From assembly GCF_001579845.1 (NCBI RefSeq), contig NZ_CP007440.1, positions 5,540,029 through 5,604,028 on the forward strand: 64,000 nucleotides of DNA, written 5' to 3'. This document shows, piece by piece, positions 62,437-64,000 of the stretch (its first letter is position 1; each line of letters starts with the position of its first letter). A model generated the notes under the pieces. That model saw only the letters and a list, made by a program, of their open reading frames with translations, had not been told where the DNA came from and did no database searches. The position numbers were made by a program, and so were the translations under genes. This stretch comes from Rhodoplanes sp. Z2-YC6860. Lineage in GTDB: Bacteria > Pseudomonadota > Alphaproteobacteria > Rhizobiales > Xanthobacteraceae.

Positions 62437-62616
62437 CTACTGGAACCGCTTCGGCCCTGCCGGCAATGGCGTGTGGGCCTCGGCCATCTCGGCCGGGTCG
62501 GCTTTCGCGTAGGTCTCGCCGCTGGAGATTTCGATTGTGCGCATCATCATCGCGCCCATCAGAACCAATACGGCAGCGCCAGTCATCACCAGCATGAAAC
62601 GACCCGGCAGCGACAT
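62437..62616 (-). CDS. small membrane protein
   Basis: About 59 residues. One hydrophobic helix (PGRFMLVMTGAAVLVLMGAM) and a hydrophilic tail (RTIEISSGETYAKADPAEMA). Start is the ATG at 62616; a GTG at 62634 adds six basic residues. No homologous family is known to me. It converges on the LivK gene and is divergent from the FAD monooxygenase. It might be a minor membrane peptide; the coding status is moderate. Confidence 0.5.
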   Translation of the reverse strand: MSLPGRFMLVMTGAAVLVLMGAMMMRTIEISSGETYAKADPAEMAEAHTPLPAGPKRFQ

Positions 62617-62794
62617 TCTTTTTAATTGAGGCACTGAGCGTTCCGTCCTTCAGGTTGCAGGCGCCGCGTCGGCGAGGAGCAGTTCAATGCCGCAAGATGG
62701 GGAATGTTCCTAATCCGGCAACCCGCCATGCAGTGCGAGAACTTGCCGCGGCGCCGGTTCCAGACCATCCTCACAATGTGAGGAGCATGGCGGA

Positions 62795-63979
62795 GTGAAA
62801 CCCGGTCACGCCGAAATTGTCGGCGCAGGTTTCGGCGGCCTTGTTGCCGCCATTGCGCTCGCCGAGCGCGGCTGGAGCGTGTGCGTGCACGAACGGCGGC
62901 CGTCGCTCCTTGGCGAAGGCTATGGCATCGCCATCCACAACAACATGGCGCGCATCTTTGCAGGCTTCGGCATTCTCGAACGGGTGCTGGCCGGCGGCAT
63001 GCGGATCGACCGCCGCGACTCGCTCGATCGTGACGGCCGCGTGGTGATGACGCGCAAGACCACGCGCAGCCCCTACCGCATCGACCGCCAGCACATCATC
63101 GCCCTGCTCGCCGAGCGCGCGCTCGCAGCGGGCGTGGAGATCCGTTTCAACTCGATGGTTGCGTCGGCCGATCCGCAAGGCGCGGTCACGCTCGCAAACG
63201 GCGAGCGCCGCGCGGCCAACCTGGTCGTGGCTGCCGACGGCATCAACTCAGGCATCCGCGATCAGCTCAAGCTCCTGCAGCGCCGCATCTACGGCCGCGA
63301 CTGCGGCGCCCGCATCAACGTCCCGCGGCGGCCGGACGAGATCGCGGCCGACAGCCGCGAAGGCACCGTGATGATCGAGGCCTGGGCCGACAAGCGGCGC
63401 GTGCTCTATTGCCCGGTGACGAAGAACGAATTCTACGTGCTGCTCACCTGCACGATGCAGGACAAGACTGCCTCGGTGTCGCCGATCGATCCGGACGTCT
63501 GGGCGCGGTCGTTTCCGTTCATGCGCGAACTGTTCGTGCGCATGCGCGACGAGGCCGATTGGCCGCAGTCCCATTGGGCGCACTTCCAGACCATCCATCT
63601 CAAGCGCTGGTCAGCGGGGCGGATCGCGGTGCTGGGCGACGCCGCGCATGCGATGCCGCCTTATCTGGCGCAGGGCGCGGGTCACGCGATGATGAATGCG
63701 CTGGGCCTGGCCGCGGCGCTCACGGACGCCGGGACGATCGAAGAAGCGCTCGCCGCGTGGGAGCAGCGCGAGCGGCCGTTGACCGAGCACACCCAGTTCT
63801 GGACGCGCATCTACGGCGCAACCATGTTCCTGCCGGCGCCACTGAAGAAAATCTCGATCCTGGTGGAGAAGCTGCCCTGGGTCGCCGCGCAATATGTCCG
63901 TGCCGCCAATCATCTGCCGACCGGCTGTGCAGCCGGCGTCGACATCGGCGCCCAGATGGGTGCCGCTGTACCGGCCTAG
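62795..63979 (+). CDS. FAD-dependent monooxygenase, UbiH/PHBH-like
   Basis: A 394-residue class A flavoprotein monooxygenase. The Rossmann motif is EIVGAGFGGLVAAIALAERG (GxGxxG at 10-15), followed by a HERRP strand. The DG motif is in NLVVAADGINSGIRDQLK, and the GD motif with the FAD ribityl contact is RIAVLGDAAHAMPPYLAQG. Such enzymes hydroxylate aromatic rings using NAD(P)H and O2. GTG 62795 start. It is the last gene of the region and fits an aromatic-degradation role with the TetR, MetE-like and LivK genes. Confidence 0.88.
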   Translation: MKPGHAEIVGAGFGGLVAAIALAERGWSVCVHERRPSLLGEGYGIAIHNNMARIFAGFGILERVLAGGMRIDRRDSLDRDGRVVMTRKTTRSPYRIDRQHIIALLAERALAAGVEIRFNSMVASADPQGAVTLANGERRAANLVVAADGINSGIRDQLKLLQRRIYGRDCGARINVPRRPDEIAADSREGTVMIEAWADKRRVLYCPVTKNEFYVLLTCTMQDKTASVSPIDPDVWARSFPFMRELFVRMRDEADWPQSHWAHFQTIHLKRWSAGRIAVLGDAAHAMPPYLAQGAGHAMMNALGLAAALTDAGTIEEALAAWEQRERPLTEHTQFWTRIYGATMFLPAPLKKISILVEKLPWVAAQYVRAANHLPTGCAAGVDIGAQMGAAVPA

Positions 63980-64000
63980 TGCTTCGCCTCACTCCGGCGC

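Overview
The window is a high-GC chromosomal segment of an alphaproteobacterium, most likely a Hyphomicrobiales member of the Bradyrhizobiaceae/Xanthobacteraceae type. This is inferred from the CckA hybrid kinase beside a Caulobacter-like flagellar gene set, CtrA-like boxes (TTAA-N7-TTAA), six Bug-type (tripartite tricarboxylate transporter) solute-binding proteins, many small secreted proteins typical of this group, and rhizobial-style palindromic repeats. No rRNA, tRNA, CRISPR array, prophage or complete insertion sequence was seen.

Layout. 1-1.8 kb: a cut TPR protein and two small coupled genes. 2-9.4 kb, minus strand: a tandem array of four paralogous alpha/beta hydrolases (kynurenine-formamidase-like) followed by three Bug binding proteins. 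This array is interrupted by a GIY-YIG nuclease gene lying inside a REP-like palindromic element. 9.6-11.3 kb: a MarR regulator divergent from a luciferase-like monooxygenase, with a perfect 8-bp-arm inverted repeat between them. 11.4-15.8 kb: DUF1203, TauE/SafE permease, small secreted proteins and class I fumarase. 15.9-17.3 kb: an AT-rich island with a DUF262-HNH protein, a candidate defence nuclease. 17.7-29.5 kb: mostly housekeeping and accessory genes, including two divergent Bug proteins, GNAT, a SET-domain protein, GST, PilZ, a DMT transporter, a lectin-like protein, an amidohydrolase, a ferredoxin and a frameshifted NHL propeller. 29.6-33.2 kb: a SulP-STAS-cNMP fusion transporter and a sixth Bug protein.

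33.3-58.9 kb is a flagellar and cell-cycle locus. It holds cckA, flhB-fliR-fliQ-fliE-flgC-flgB (minus strand), fliO-fliP (plus), a TPR protein-motE-DUF6468-fliM-fliL unit (minus) and flgF-flgG-flgA-flgH (plus). Three TTAA/TTAG-N7-TTAA boxes and one near-consensus sigma-54 promoter sit in its intergenic regions, which fits the CckA-CtrA hierarchy. A catabolic block (Fe-ADH-like, MmgE/PrpD, TRAP DctPQM and an FMN TIM-barrel dehydrogenase) is embedded in the middle of it (41.5-48.2 kb). 59.2-64 kb: a TetR regulator, a MetE-C-like protein, a LivK-type binding protein and a FAD monooxygenase, which looks like a small catabolic cluster.

Two repeat families recur. Family 1 is a bipartite palindrome whose half reads CCTCATCCTGAGGAGC, hairpin, GCGTCTCGAAGGATG. 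Family 2 is built on ATTCCGG...CCGGAAT. The most unusual observation is that the GIY-YIG gene occupies the central spacer of a family 1 element. The family 1 arms also supply the start codons of two Bug genes, and in one case the nuclease stop codon overlaps the Bug start (ATGA).
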